A DNA stretch of 64,000 nucleotides from Buddleja alternifolia (GCA_019426215.1 CM033403.1:34358754-34422753); one strand, 5' to 3'; counted from the first letter of the stretch, positions 49,301 through 60,550 are shown. The notes: generated by a model not told the origin, from the letters alone. Translations and numbers: made by a program.

Positions 49301-49338
49301 ATCTCCATAGAATCTGATTCCTCGACTACTGTTTCCAT
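43393..49338 (-). CDS. RAD5B: RAD5B-type DNA repair helicase / RING E3 ligase (SWI2/SNF2)
   Basis: RAD5-family proteins act in the nucleus in error-free DNA damage tolerance and recombination, joining a SWI2/SNF2 ATPase to a RING ubiquitin ligase. Eighteen coding exons: 49338-48325, 47908-47775, 47654-47522, 47429-47376, 47272-47126, 47020-46869, 46772-46688, 46505-46287, 46204-46061, 45903-45751, 45502-45435, 45305-45183, 45096-44997, 44910-44798, 44587-44017, 43926-43855, 43766-43668, 43515-43393; all GT-AG, 1167 aa. N-terminal RAD5-type helix pair ([10 protein letters not shown]), HIRAN domain from about residue 265 ([26 protein letters not shown]), Walker A DAMGLGKT (577-584), DEAH 712-715, intact C3HC4 RING C930-C969 ([17 protein letters not shown]), helicase C domain with [12 protein letters not shown] and HRIGQK, end LKMLFR. 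The KRRKGC insert and long N-terminus fit Arabidopsis RAD5B rather than RAD5A (from memory). The upstream in-frame TTG is not used; 49338 is the first ATG. Confidence 0.95.
44655..44762. mobile_element. truncated MITE in RAD5B intron 14
   Basis: GTGAAATTGTAATATGTTTT, then GGGAAGTTATGGT, then GGGGTGTCTATGTAATTTCC match, in order, one half of the MITE at 54499-54748 read in reverse. It lies in the intron 44588-44797 and lacks the other end. Confidence 0.6.
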
Positions 49339-49449
49339 GGATCCTTTCCAACAAAACTGAATTGAAGACAAAAAAGAGAAGATGAAAAAGTTTGATGGAT
49401 TTGGAACAATGGGCTTAGGGTTAAAAGCAGAAGAATTTATTGGAGAGAA

Positions 49450-49510
49450 TTTTGGCGCGAAGGAATTTTTTGAGGTGGTGAAAAATTTCGCGGTTTCAAT
49501 TTTGGCGCGG
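49450..49510. promoter_or_regulatory. clustered E2F-type sites upstream of RAD5B
   Basis: TTTTGGCGCG occurs at 49450-49459 and 49500-49509, exactly 50 bp apart, with TTTCGCGG between them at 49486-49493. Such motifs fit the plant E2F consensus (TTTSGCGC-like). They lie about 110-170 bp upstream of the RAD5B ATG, which suggests S-phase or damage-linked expression. Binding is inferred. Confidence 0.55.
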
Positions 49511-50255
49511 AAGTAAAAAAGAGTGAAAAAGTACTTTGGTGAAAATGGGAGAAGATTTTTTTTTTACTGTTTGTGATTTCAGGAAGACTGGGGGACGCTA
49601 TGAGAACTAATTCGATCGTGACTCGGGACCAAGTTGTTCTTAAATTGTCTAATTCGATAAGAATGTTAGGCTATGTTTGTTTGTGTTTTTGTTACCGTAT
49701 TTTCATTTATCTCATTTGAAAATGAAAATATACTGTTTTACATCATTTTTAAATGAGAATACTCTTATTCTTATTTTTAATTACACATTCTCCAATAACT
49801 ATTTTTTACTTCACCAATTCACGCTCGCCTTTTTCTTTCTCTCACATTTTTTGCTAAAAATCCATTTTTTTTGTAACAATTGTGGTGATATAATGAAATA
49901 AAATACATAATATTAATCTTCACATGTTTGTAGCTTTGTGCACATTTTAAGATCCATTTGGAATATTTTGTCCTTTTTTTGGGCCAGTTTTTATTATTTT
50001 TACTTACAAGTATATTTAATCAATATAATATTATCGATTATTTTATCTATACCATATACATAATCATTACTTTTAACTAACTCAATCATTTCACACATCA
50101 TCAAATCATCAATTTCAACCATTTTCAGAAACACAACCAAACCAAACATGCCGTTATTTCCACACAAAAATAAAAAAACTCATTTTTCCATACGTTTTAA
50201 AAAATGACGTTTGAAAATAAAATGAAAACACATCCAAATAGAGCCTTAGTTTCCT
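49511..50255. other. intergenic with hAT-type MITE-like termini
   Basis: TAGGCTATGTTTGTTTG at 49667 and, reversed, TAAGGCTCTATTTGGATG ending near 50248 look like the two ends of a 580-bp MITE of the common GGCT-TGTTTGG type. Flanking 8-mers do not match, so the boundary is tentative. No gene. Confidence 0.45.
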
Positions 50256-50284
50256 CATCCGGGACGTGTATAGTCCTAATTGAG

Positions 50285-50560
50285 CCCCGTTTTTGCCAAG
50301 TGATCAGTCGGACGGTTGGCCTCTCGCCAAATTTGAGAGATGGTCGCTTGCTAAGGACGGCTTAGATAGCCACGGATTTTGTGAATGACATCAAAGTAGC
50401 GATGGGCATAAGTAGCATCCCGTAAATCGTGCTTACCGCTTCCCAACAGTCTGTTTCCAAAATTAACTTTCGTTTTGCGAATATCCCAGGCTAGTTCCAG
50501 TCCTTTGAGTATGGCTTGGAGGTCTGCACGAAGGGAAAATTCTAGCTCAGACTCGGCTTG
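50285..50560 (-). pseudogene. LINE RNase H remnant, minus strand
   Basis: On the minus strand LRADLQAILKGLELAWDIRK leads to an interrupted stretch and QIWREANRPTDHLAKTG, the usual RNase H C-terminal motif of plant LINEs. An in-frame stop lies between the two halves and no reverse transcriptase is adjacent. Confidence 0.65.
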
Positions 50561-50988
50561 ACCGTACTTAAGTGTATTTCACAAAGAGAGTGTATTACAC
50601 TTGCCATATAATTAGTAAGTTAATTTAAAAAATATATATGGGTTTGGCCGAGCCAAAACCGGGTTTGTATTTTCCCAGCATGAAGAATGTTTGGCTTCTA
50701 TAATGAACCATATGGTAATTAGATTGGGCTCATTTTCAGGGTATAATCTGGGCCCAAACTCGTAGTAAATCCGATACAATTCTTTGAAATTGGGCCGTTC
50801 TACAGCTGGATGTACTTTTTTATGGAACAAATGGACATCGTTTAATCTCTCTGTCTCATCCTAGCCAAGGTTCGATTATAGCTCTATTTCCTCGCGTTTG
50901 AAAGAGATCACGAGCTCAAGAGTCAAGCCTAAATATACCTATTAGCATCTTGCGAGCTGACTTGCAAGCTAGTAACTAAAAAATAAAA

Positions 50989-51029
<41 letters not shown>

Positions 51030-51577
51030 TTGAGTTCGAGCTCGAGCCTTTTTCTTATGGCTTATCAAACTCGAGTCCGACGTCGAGCTTGAGCTAAGCA
51101 ATTACATTTAGTTCAGCTCCAGCTCGACTGATGTGTATGTTCTAGTGAAAAATAACATTCTCTCAACTCGCTTTGAATCTTTTAACATTTTGGTATAACG
51201 CCAATGAAAGTGCTGTCATGCACCTATTTGGACAATAACGCAGTTGAACTAACTCTATGCTTATTCTTATTATTACTGTTACTAGATTATGACATAATAA
51301 AATTGTCAGATACAAATGGAACTTGTTTTTTTTTATATTATTGGACTATAAAGACAAAAGAAATCCAACCGGATCAAGTATATGTGAAGAAGAGGCAAGA
51401 AAATGAGGCCGAACGAAAAAGAAAGAAGCCAAGGACAAAAGGGCGGCAGCCGGACAGGCTTGAAGAACATATGTGTGTATATATATATATATATAACATG
51501 AGTTCAAATTCCATGATACTAACAGACATTTGATCACTCTCTGGAAATACTATAACACTCTCTTATTCATCACCACC
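50561..51577. other. intergenic, GAGCTCG-type debris and TA tract
   Basis: 50930-51170 holds GAGCTCGAGCC-like blocks related to the hAT-like family, split by a TA microsatellite (about 50993-51024). No supported gene. Confidence 0.4.
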
Positions 51578-52247
51578 ATGTGCACGTTAGAGAAACGCGG
51601 CAACCTTTTCATTCTGACGTTAACAGGCGCCACCAGCAAAAATGATGAACACCTCTTGAACCCCGCCACTATGTCATCGATCTGCTCGGTTCTAGCCGAA
51701 GCCAAGTCCCGAGCCGTCCACGGGTCGGCTCTAATCACACTCAGGTTAATTCTTCTCCAACGGCTTCGACTTGAAACACACACAGGCCGAGTTGCTCCTC
51801 ATGATGGAACTTTCCAGGGGAATAGTCGCTGATTTAATGGCGTTCCCCATGCCAACGATCGCCGCCGGAGTGATAATGAGTCATGATTACATCATAATGA
51901 CGTCGTCAAACGGCGTAATGTACATGAGCGAGCTGGATCTAGGCCCAACTTTTCCAGATTATGTTCCAGCTCTAATACGGGGGAAGGTTGGCTCGGGTTC
52001 GGCTTGGCGTGACTTGGTAGTTGGGGCGACCAAGGTGAGGGTTGAGGTGGCGGTGGCCATGGGGATAGTTGACTCCGCCTACGATACGGCAGAGGAGGTG
52101 GTGGCTGCTGCGGTTCACATGGCGGAGAAGTTAGCGAAGAGGGGATGGAGTGGGAAAGTGTATGGGGAAATTAGGAAGGCTTTGTATCCGGAGGTTTGTG
52201 GGCTGTTGGGATTGACAGATAACATCATTTTGCCTTCTAACCTTTGA
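51578..52247 (+). pseudogene. enoyl-CoA delta-isomerase (ECI-like) pseudogene
   Basis: Derived from a peroxisomal delta3,delta2-enoyl-CoA isomerase used in beta-oxidation of unsaturated fatty acids. The first frame (51578 onward) reads MCTLEKRGNLFILTLTG and runs to about 51748. The protein then continues in another frame as FFSNGFDLKHTQ (from about 51757) through ELDLGPTFPDYVPALIRGKVG to LTDNIILPSNL, stop at 52245-52247. A small deletion causes the frameshift. The conserved Gly/Ala-rich loop after PMPTIAA, which supplies the oxyanion hole, is missing: PTIAAGVIMSHDY runs straight on. With the frameshift this cannot make a working enzyme. It is intronless, so either a retrocopy or a decayed member of an intronless family. 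Confidence 0.85.
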
Positions 52248-52600
52248 GAAATAATGTGGAAAAATAATAATATGATGCTATACTAATTTTTTGTGCTTTT
52301 GATGAGAAAACTGTCTGTATTGGTGGATGGCGAAAACCGAATGTGGATGGTTCAAGCTTAATTCGAATGGAGATAGTGCTACACAGGGCGGAGTCAGGAT
52401 TTTTTGGTGAATGCACCCTGTTGGGGAAATCACATTTGCGACCCTTCTATTCGACCTAACAAATGTTGGTACAGTGCAACCAAACGGGCAAGAAGATAAA
52501 TGGGAAATAGAGCAAATCCAAAGTCCAACATTCATAAACGCTATTTAAAAACCAAGTACACAAGAGAAAAGTGAAATGAAACAAACAACTGGGTTACCTA
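52248..52600. other. spacer between ECI pseudogene and ARP9
   Basis: About 350 bp between convergent units. CAGGGCGGAGTCAGGAT at 52384 resembles a single terminus of the CAGNGGCGGATC hAT group. It probably includes the ARP9 3' UTR on the minus strand. Confidence 0.4.
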
Positions 52601-55600
52601 TTAGGAATTCATGTAACACATTGTTTGTGCTTGAAGAAAATAAGAATCCTTGTATTTTCTACCGCTTCCTATATGAATCCCGCTCCTGATCCAGTCCTCG
52701 CGATGTATCCACGCATCACGCGTAAAATCCAGTATACCGAGTATCTGCACCAACAGTCGATAACATTTTAGGCATTCATGCTCAAGTTGCTAAAACGGGC
52801 GTAAAAAGGAATGTGTTAGTCCTGGGTGGGTCCCGAGTTGTCCTATAGGAGAAAAAAAATACTTACTGCTCCGCCTTTCCATGATACATGGGCTGGATTG
52901 GTTCTAGATTGCAAAACCTGTCAATGTTGGATGAATCAAATTACGACAGTATATAACTGCCAATGAAAAACGAAAGCGAAGTTGATCAGGGAAATTGCAT
53001 TATCGGTACCATAATAAAGGGCCACTTGCAAATTTTGTCTTATTTTCAAAAGTTGCAGAAATGGTCTCGTAGGATTCTTTTCTTTGCTTTTTTTTTTTTT
53101 TGGTCTCGTCCATTAAAAAATGGATGAAATTTCACGCGTGGCATGCATGCGCCTTTTAAGGGTTTTGTGAAATTTATACAAATCAAGTAACTGCCACATG
53201 CAAGGCACGTGAGAGAACCAAAAGTTTCGTCCACTTTGAAAATGGAGGAGACAAAAAATGCAAAAAAGTAAATCGTACAGGAGTAATTTTGCAGGCTTGT
53301 AAACAATGAGGCTAAAATTGCAACGGGGCTTATTCTATGGAACGAATACTGCAATTTGCCCTCTGAAACACGCAAAACTGATCTCAAAAAGTTACGGAAA
53401 TCCATAACGGAGCAGTCCAGAATTTCATATTTAGAAAGTAGGCACTGATACTACACTAGCAAAGGTTATACTATGAAATAAAATCTGACCTCCACAGTAT
53501 CAATGGCTTCATGAGAAGGAATTGCATGCAATACTCTGCAAGAGAAAATATGGTGAAATTAAAGATATGTTCATGTACTCCACACGGTTACTTATATTAG
53601 ACTTGCTTTAGCTTAAAAAGTATGAGTGCTGAATATACCATGGCAGGAAAAGTAAGAGCATTTGGGTGATAGACACACTATTCTTGTTTTATTTTTCTTG
53701 CACGCATATTTGTTCAATGTATTGCAATAGAAAGTGAAAAGTATCATTTTCAAGCTAGAAAATAACAAACCTTTCTTCTACTGCAGAAATGAGGCCCTCA
53801 GTTAAAGCCACTCCGCCTATCTGAAGAATTAAGTCATTGTATCAGTCCAACTTGTAGAAAGCAAACATAATTTTAAAAATTTACAGTGGAGGCTAGAACT
53901 TACTAGTTGCATGCTACAGAACAATTTTCTCTGCAGGTCTATACGCCCTGAGATTTTAGAAATTTAAAGCAAGTCAAACAGAAGCAAATCCAATGTAGAA
54001 AATGTGAGCAGAAATGATTGTAAGATATACCTGTTGAAAGAATACTTTTCGTAATAGCATCGGCCAGACCAATTGTATCCTGTTTCTTTGGCCTCGATTG
54101 AAATATAGGGTAGTTTTCCCACATAGGATAAAATCCACTATTACCGGGGTAATAGCCATCTGAAATGTCGGATCTTCTGGGGAACTCCCATGTATCTTCC
54201 AGCATATCCTCGTTATCACTAAACCTGGGGACTTGCACCAATTTTGTTAAAAGATGGACAAGTGATTTAACATCATCTCATTTTTTACTAAAGGGATTAG
54301 TTCCAAAGCAATGAAAGTTTTTTTTTTGGTAAGTCCAAAGTAATGAAAGTTAATACACTTATAACTCACCAAGTCCGTGGTGGTGGAGGGTAAACATCTG
54401 GAACCAAAAGCATCGGGTAGAACAAACCCATAGGAGGAACCTATTGCCATTAAGAAATCATCAAATCTATTGCATCAGCCTCATACCAATAAAAGATAGG
54501 GAAATTACATAGACACCCTTTGCATGAGACCTAATTACAAAAACCACCCCAAGGTTTGAGAAATAACCATAATTTCCCCTATCAGTAAAAACGTATTACA
54601 GTTTCACGCCATGTTCAGTAAAAGCGTAAAAGCAGATTAAAATCTCACCCCCCTGTCTTCCGAGTTGTCAGGGTGATAGGGGATGTCTGATTTGGCGGGG
54701 GTTTGTGGTAATTACCAAATTAATGAGAGGGTGTGCATGTAATATCCCTAAAGGATATGATTTTAATCCCAACTGGAGATTTCACAGATTGCTCTTTAAC
54801 TACTGTCAAATGCAAATACAAATTATCAGCAGTTGCAGCTTCTACCATATGCGTGAAATTCTAAGTAAAACTTAATTAGCACCAGTTATCATGTATACCA
54901 TTAAGCTAAAGTCTCTAAAGATCAACTAGCACAAGACCAGATGGATACAGCCATTAGTGGAATATAAAAATATTTAACTAGCAAAGTTTTGGGGGGAAAT
55001 ACCAAAAAAATTTAACTGAAGAAGATTTTATTTCCAAGAACACCACTGAGATGAGAGTCCTCGAAATTAACACGTCTAATGTAATATATCGGTTTTGGGG
55101 CACATACATTAAGAGCAGTCAGTCTTGTCTTGTGAGACCCAGATGGAATACCCTCTTCATATGAATGAACTACAGTAATAGCTTCGACTTCTCCTTCCTG
55201 AACATAGAATAGAAGATAAGTCGTAAGTTTCCCATAAAACGATAGATGACTTCAGTTATCAATGAGATCTTAGAAACAAGATATTTGAGTGCATTTGATG
55301 TCTCCTCCGCAGAAAATGGTATGATGCCATATGTGACTGAAGTGAGAAAATTAAGTTCTATATATATAATTCGACTAAAAGTACCTTTCCAGAAAAGGAA
55401 AATAGACGATATAAATCCATATGTCACTACTATTAGTCTTAAAGAAAATGTGCCCATAGTTATATACATAATTTTCACCAGGAGAATTTAAGCTGAACTC
55501 ACTCTGATCTGGCAGTGAGACTCTTTAAGTCTATTGAGCATCAACAGGTCTATGGGCTTGGTCAGGGCATCTGTACGAATTGGTGGCCATGTCTGATGAT

Positions 55601-58600
55601 GCCTCTGAGTCCAAAGTAGACATCTTGATATATCCTGAAACAGGTCACTTTTTTTCTTATGGGACAGGCATTGAACTATAGTTACTATACTATGATTTAA
55701 CAGAAATCCTGCAACTGTAATATGAAGGGACAGGACATGTCAGCAGGTCGAAATATGTTCATAAGGCTTTTTCCATTTACAGTTCTGTTTTCGAATAAAA
55801 GTAAATGAGTTGAAGATCTGGAATCAAATTCTCACCTCTCCACCGTACCGTAGAGTAATCTGTGTAGTAGGTATGGTCACTCCATCCTAAACACAAAAGA
55901 AGATAATCAGGATAAAATACAGAGTATTTGTTGTATCAGAAAGAATAAGCATCTATATGAGGATTGAAATTCTATTAACATATCTGATCGAAGTAAGAAC
56001 ACACCTCGATGCAGATAACTGATGACACTTGAGCACCGATATTCACAACACAGGCTGTTGATAAGCCATTCCCGAAAACTGCAGCAAGCCCTTCCTGAAT
56101 TATGTGAAGAGGGGGATAAACTGAAGATTAATCAAGAAGAATGGAAAGAAAAAGTAAATCTTTCAGCCAGCGGCATGATGTTAAATGAGCCTGCATGGTA
56201 TGTATTACATCTTTATGAAAGATGATACTAAAAATAAAGGCAAGAGTTAATCCTGTAACATTTTCTAGTGTTACTTGCTCAGATTGGTGAAGATTTAACA
56301 TCTTAAAATTTTCTAGAGAAGTGATGAAGAATTTAAAAGAAGATACTCTACCTGGTGGACTACTGCTGTGCTGAAACACAAATCGCGAAGCACAATAGAC
56401 AGAATTTCCTTTATTTCGCGATTATCAAATGTCTCGGGAACAACAATAACAGCAGAATACATATGTCTTTCACTACGAGGGATGTGCAATTTCTCAATCA
56501 AAATCCAATCCCAGATAGCATGCATGTCTTCAATTACCTGAAAAATAAGATAAAATGAAAATGCTGATGCTCAGTGCTTTCAGTGAATTCCAGAAACCCT
56601 ATGTTCAATCACTCTGCAAAAGATTAAGATTCAACTTTATAACGTGATCTGCCAACACATGAAAAATATGCATTAAAGAGTTGAAAGTAATAAAACTGCA
56701 AGAAAAATGTAAGCAAGGCTTGATAATTGCACATAGCTAAAAAGAAACCCTGACCAACACCTTTACCAATGCTTCCTCCCAAAAATTGTATATAGCTAAA
56801 AACAAGTTTTTTTTTAGTGCCCAAAAGAGTTCATAAGAGTACCAAAAAGATTTTGGTAAATTGTGAAAGAATTGGTTGACAGGTACCTGCTGCATAGGAT
56901 AGTGCAGAGAAATATTGAAGTGACCTCTGCGAATAGGTCGGCGCAAGCAATATGGTTCAGCCGGGGATATTCTGAGAGCTTCCTCACCGCAGATATACTC
57001 CCTGTATTTAGGTTCAATTGAACTGGATTCCTCATTAACATTACCTTCTCTCTGGATCAAAGACTCTCCAGATCCCAATGAAGATCCTGTCATTACACGG
57101 TTAATGGTGCTTTAAAATATGATAACTGGTATCTGAGGAAAGCATCAAATTGCATCCCATGTTATTACAAAAAATCAAGGAGGTCGAAGTGTTGCCAATA
57201 GATTAATCCATAACTGCCTTGAAGAACATTAATCGATGGTTCACTCTGAAGTTTCTTGAACAAATATAAATAAGCAGAGTAACAGATTATCAAATAACAA
57301 ATTGTCAAGCTTAATTACTGTTATCCTAAGAGAAGTGATAAATTTCTTTAGCGGATAAGACAAAAGGAATTATACTAGAATTAAGTAAAATGGGTCTTAC
57401 AGATAATGATAGGAAGGCAATAGGGATATGAGTGCAATCCTAGTTAAATCCAGTGATGGATATTAAAAGAAAATCCACAAGCCTAATTCAATAAACTCTT
57501 GAAATGAATTAAGTTCTTTTAGCAATGAAATTCAAGGAGAAGAAATAATTAATGCAAGATGTCACTCATAGAAAATGCCAATGAAAATAGAGATAAACAT
57601 TCCCTCAGAGCAACTAGTTCTTAATGCTTTGTATTTCCTTACTTAAGATTGTACATAAACGAAGTGGGAGAAAAACTTTAACCTTTAACAAAATTCTATG
57701 ATTGCACATAAACGAAGTGGGAGAAAAGCTTTAACCTTTAACAAAATCCTATGATTGTAAAGTACATTGCAAAAAATATCTACTAAATACACTGGCATTC
57801 ACATTCCAACAACACCAGAAGTATAATATATAGAACTGAAGGCGATAATAACTCTTTTTCAGCAATAATATTTGCAAAGAATCAAAGATATGTATCACGT
57901 GACATAAGTCTGGTTATAATGTTACGTGGGAGTAAATAAATGAAGATATCTAATTATCTTAAACACATTACTAATCATTTACTCTTGAAAGTAAAAGCAA
58001 AACACTGAAAACAAATTAATATCCTTGATATTTAGGATGCATAACTCTGTACCTTCAGCCGAAGATGAAGATGTGCATTTCTCAAACACATCAGTCCATG
58101 GAATAACCATCTCTTTTTTGCTATTACTTTGAGGAGGAATTGCATCAACACGACCCATCTGCAAAATCAAATCCCAACTATTACCATATCAACTTAATGA
58201 ATTTAACAATCCTCAAATAAATGCTGATTGAAGACAATATTTCTTTTCTTCAAACAACCCAAAACATTACCTTTTGGGGGTATTGACTGTTCGTCACCTC
58301 TTCATCTAAAAACCGAATTTTCAACAAAGACGCAATCTGACGGTTGAAGAAATAAATGAAGAACATTAAACCATTAAAAGAATCCAAAAAGGAAAAATCG
58401 AAAAAATCAGTCACTAAAAACATAACAATTGAGGTTTAATCAATTCAATTAATCGTTTTAAGCTGGTTAACTAACAATGTCATAAGCCCTTTCGCGCTCC
58501 ATGTGCTGCGCCGTGGTAACCTGAGAATTAAGCAGCTACACAAAACAAAATTGAAAACAAAATCAGAAAAAAGGAACACAATAGGAACAAAAAGAAAAAC

Positions 58601-59060
58601 AAAACCTTAACCATATATTCGTCGAAATTCCTGAAAAAACATTAACCTGATCCTGAACATTCTTTTTCGGCACTTGAGATGTGCGTCTCGCGATACAATG
58701 TGGAACATCATACGGAGCGTCCTGTTGAGCTAATCCTATTCTTATATTCGCTGAACCTAAACTCACAAAAAGCACATGAAAAACGCAAAATTAACAAAAT
58801 CAAAATCGCAGAATTCCATAAGAATTCAACAAAATACTGAAAACAAGTAAATAATTTTATCGTTTGTATCGTAAACCTGGATTGATGACAACGAGGTTGG
58901 AGCCGCGTTCGGCGAGTAATTGAGAGGGGACTACTGTTTTGAGGTAATCCTGTTTTCAATCAATTTATGATCAAAATACGTAATTGTTAGATGATTCCTG
59001 TTAGAGAATTTGTAGTGTGTGTAATTGTGTGTAGTGTGTGTGAATTTGTTAATTTACCAT
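52601..59060 (-). CDS. ARP9: actin-related protein 9
   Basis: Plant-specific actin-related protein, thought to be nuclear; its exact role is unsettled. Nineteen coding exons: 59060-59058, 58949-58877, 58756-58647, 58535-58476, 58336-58271, 58158-58053, 57086-56887, 56537-56352, 56094-56005, 55886-55836, 55634-55503, 55197-55108, 54440-54370, 54224-54031, 53947-53904, 53820-53771, 53535-53490, 52917-52867, 52744-52601. All GT-AG, phases consistent, 588 aa (Arabidopsis about 596, from memory). Motifs: MDYLKTVVPSQLLAERGSNL, then NPGSANIRIGLA (actin phosphate-1-like loop), AQHMERERAYDI, the plant ARP9 insert (MGRVDAIPP...), ACVVNIGAQVSSVICIEDG (phosphate-2-like), DISRCLLW, TWEFPRRSD, and GGVALTEGL near the adenosine-binding segment, ending LQAQTMCYMNS. 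The first coding exon contains only the ATG. Introns carry MITEs and a 53-bp tandem repeat. Confidence 0.95.
52989..53361. mobile_element. Mutator-like MITE in ARP9 intron 17
   Basis: Left GGGAAATTGCATTATCGGTACC and reversed right GGGCAAATTGCAGTATTCG continue as imperfect inverted repeats (TTGCAAATTTTG versus TTGCAATTTTAG). The 9-bp flanks match poorly. It lies between exons 17 and 18 of ARP9. Confidence 0.6.
54499..54748. mobile_element. Mutator-like MITE in ARP9 intron 12 (250 bp), 8/9 TSD
   Basis: Left GGGAAATTACATAGACACCC, reversed right GGGATATTACATGCACACCC. Flanks TAAAAGATA (54490-54498) and TAAAGGATA (54749-54757) differ by one transition. It sits wholly within the intron 54441-55107, so splicing should remove it. 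Confidence 0.82.
57647..57757. repeat. 53-bp tandem duplication in ARP9 intron 6
   Basis: Units start at 57647 and 57700 (each GATTG-[T/C]-ACATAAACGAAG), differing at only three positions, with the first bases of a third unit after them. Confidence 0.9.
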
Positions 59061-59209
59061 GGCAGTAACAGTGTGAAAGCTTGGAGATGAGAGCAGCAGA
59101 GTTCGTCAGCGAAAGGTGTTTTATTGCTTCAACTTATAACGCTAAAATCGCGTTTTGGTCGCTTTATCTCAAATCAATGGCGCTCTATTTGAACTTTATT
59201 TTATTTTAG

Positions 59210-59509
59210 TAGGCTGAAAAACGTACTAAACTATTTGATGCTCAACTCGAGCTTGATTGATGAAAATTAGTTTGAGCTTGGTTCGTCAACGTATCAAACC
59301 AAGTTTGAACGACTTTTTTTGTTTGATGAGTTCTGAAACTCGGATCAATTAGTAAAATATGATAAAAACATTACGAGCTTTAATCGTGTTCGGCTTGATT
59401 AAAGTTCGTTTGAGCTCGACTCGATTAACAATCAAATAAGTTCAAACAAAAAATTTGAAGCTCAATTGTAATTCAAACAAGCTTGAATAACTACTCATTT
59501 ACACTCCTA
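59210..59509 (-). mobile_element. hAT-like element (300 bp), perfect 8-bp TSD
   Basis: Left end TAGGCTGAAAAACG and right end TTTACACTCCTA, same family as 1973-2322 but inverted. TATTTTAG flanks exactly at 59202-59209 and 59510-59517. It lies about 150 bp upstream of the ARP9 ATG and at the very edge of the next MITE. Confidence 0.88.
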
Positions 59510-59516
59510 TATTTTA

Positions 59517-59788
59517 GGGCAAAATACATAATACACCCTTAAAATATCGCATGTATCGCATATTGATTGTATTTGAGGGACTTTTTGTTTTTTTTGGACT
59601 TCTTATTGATGTGCCCGGCCCAATCATACAAGTGGGCTAACGTGTCGTGGGAAATGAATAAATTCGACCAAATTTTTAACACAGTAAATTTTTCTACAGT
59701 TTGACCACTAACGACAAAGACTGTTTTAGTACTTTGGTACTTCAAAGACCTGTATGCGATACTTCGGGGGTTATTATGTATTCTACCC
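59517..59788. mobile_element. Mutator-like MITE (272 bp) upstream of ARP9
   Basis: Left GGGCAAAATACATAATACACCC and reversed right GGGTAGAATACATAATAACCCC. As it stands the 9-bp flanks match 7 of 9. After removing the neighbouring hAT-like insertion they become TTTATTTTA and TTTGTTTTA, 8 of 9. The hAT-like element therefore landed on this element's left border later. Confidence 0.82.
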
Positions 59789-59817
59789 TTTGTTTTATTT
59801 TCCCTACTTTAAAGATA

Positions 59818-60550
59818 AAATCAATTTTGTTATGAATTAAACCAAAAAGAATATGCTAAAATTAATTTTGTTATGATTTAAACCAAACAGCATATGCTAA
59901 ATACATAAGAGCTTGTCTGAAAAGGGTTTTTTGAAATAATTTGGGTATTTTATACTACTACTTGTGTATTATCCAAACTATGTAAGCAACTGGATATGTT
60001 CTTGAGACAACGGTTAAAAGTAAAAATCCTGAACTCATGCGCCAAAGCCAAATAAAATGCAATAACAAATCAGGGAAAATGCTTGTATGGATCGAGTGTT
60101 TAACACCAATCAGGCCATATCAAACCATGCCAGCATCTACTATTAGATGTGCCATAGCTTAATCTAGACCGTTTGTTGTACAAAAATCTGGCTCATACAA
60201 GCATTTTCCTAGAGTCAGTACCCAATCTCAGTAACAATAACAATCATCCATGCAAAGGACCCGCATAGGGTTCACCATTCACAGATACGAAATTTGAATC
60301 TCAGATATTGCGTGCCCAATGACATCAGAGTATTTTAACCCTTCCAAACAAGGTCTCAATCAAATGCTTTGTTAGATTAAAATCTCACCTAAAAAAAATC
60401 AAAATACAACATCAAATATCGAAAACATGTCAATCGGAAGCCAACATTGAATACTAGTCATTTTATAACTAACCGAGCCTAATCAAATCCTAGTTTTTAA
60501 CCCAACTCCGTATACTAAACAATCTCCCGAAGCCTCTTTCCTTCATACGT
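59818..60550. other. ARP9 upstream / lesion-inducer downstream spacer
   Basis: A tandem duplication of about 45-50 bp (units with ATTTTGTTATGA-TTAAACCAAA) occupies about 59818-59900. No gene and no NLR-type sequence in this interval. Confidence 0.5.

Noticed and set aside
49339..49371. 11-residue N-terminal extension of RAD5B
   Set aside because: Begins at TTG; the first in-frame ATG is 49338, and upstream sequence looks like leader.
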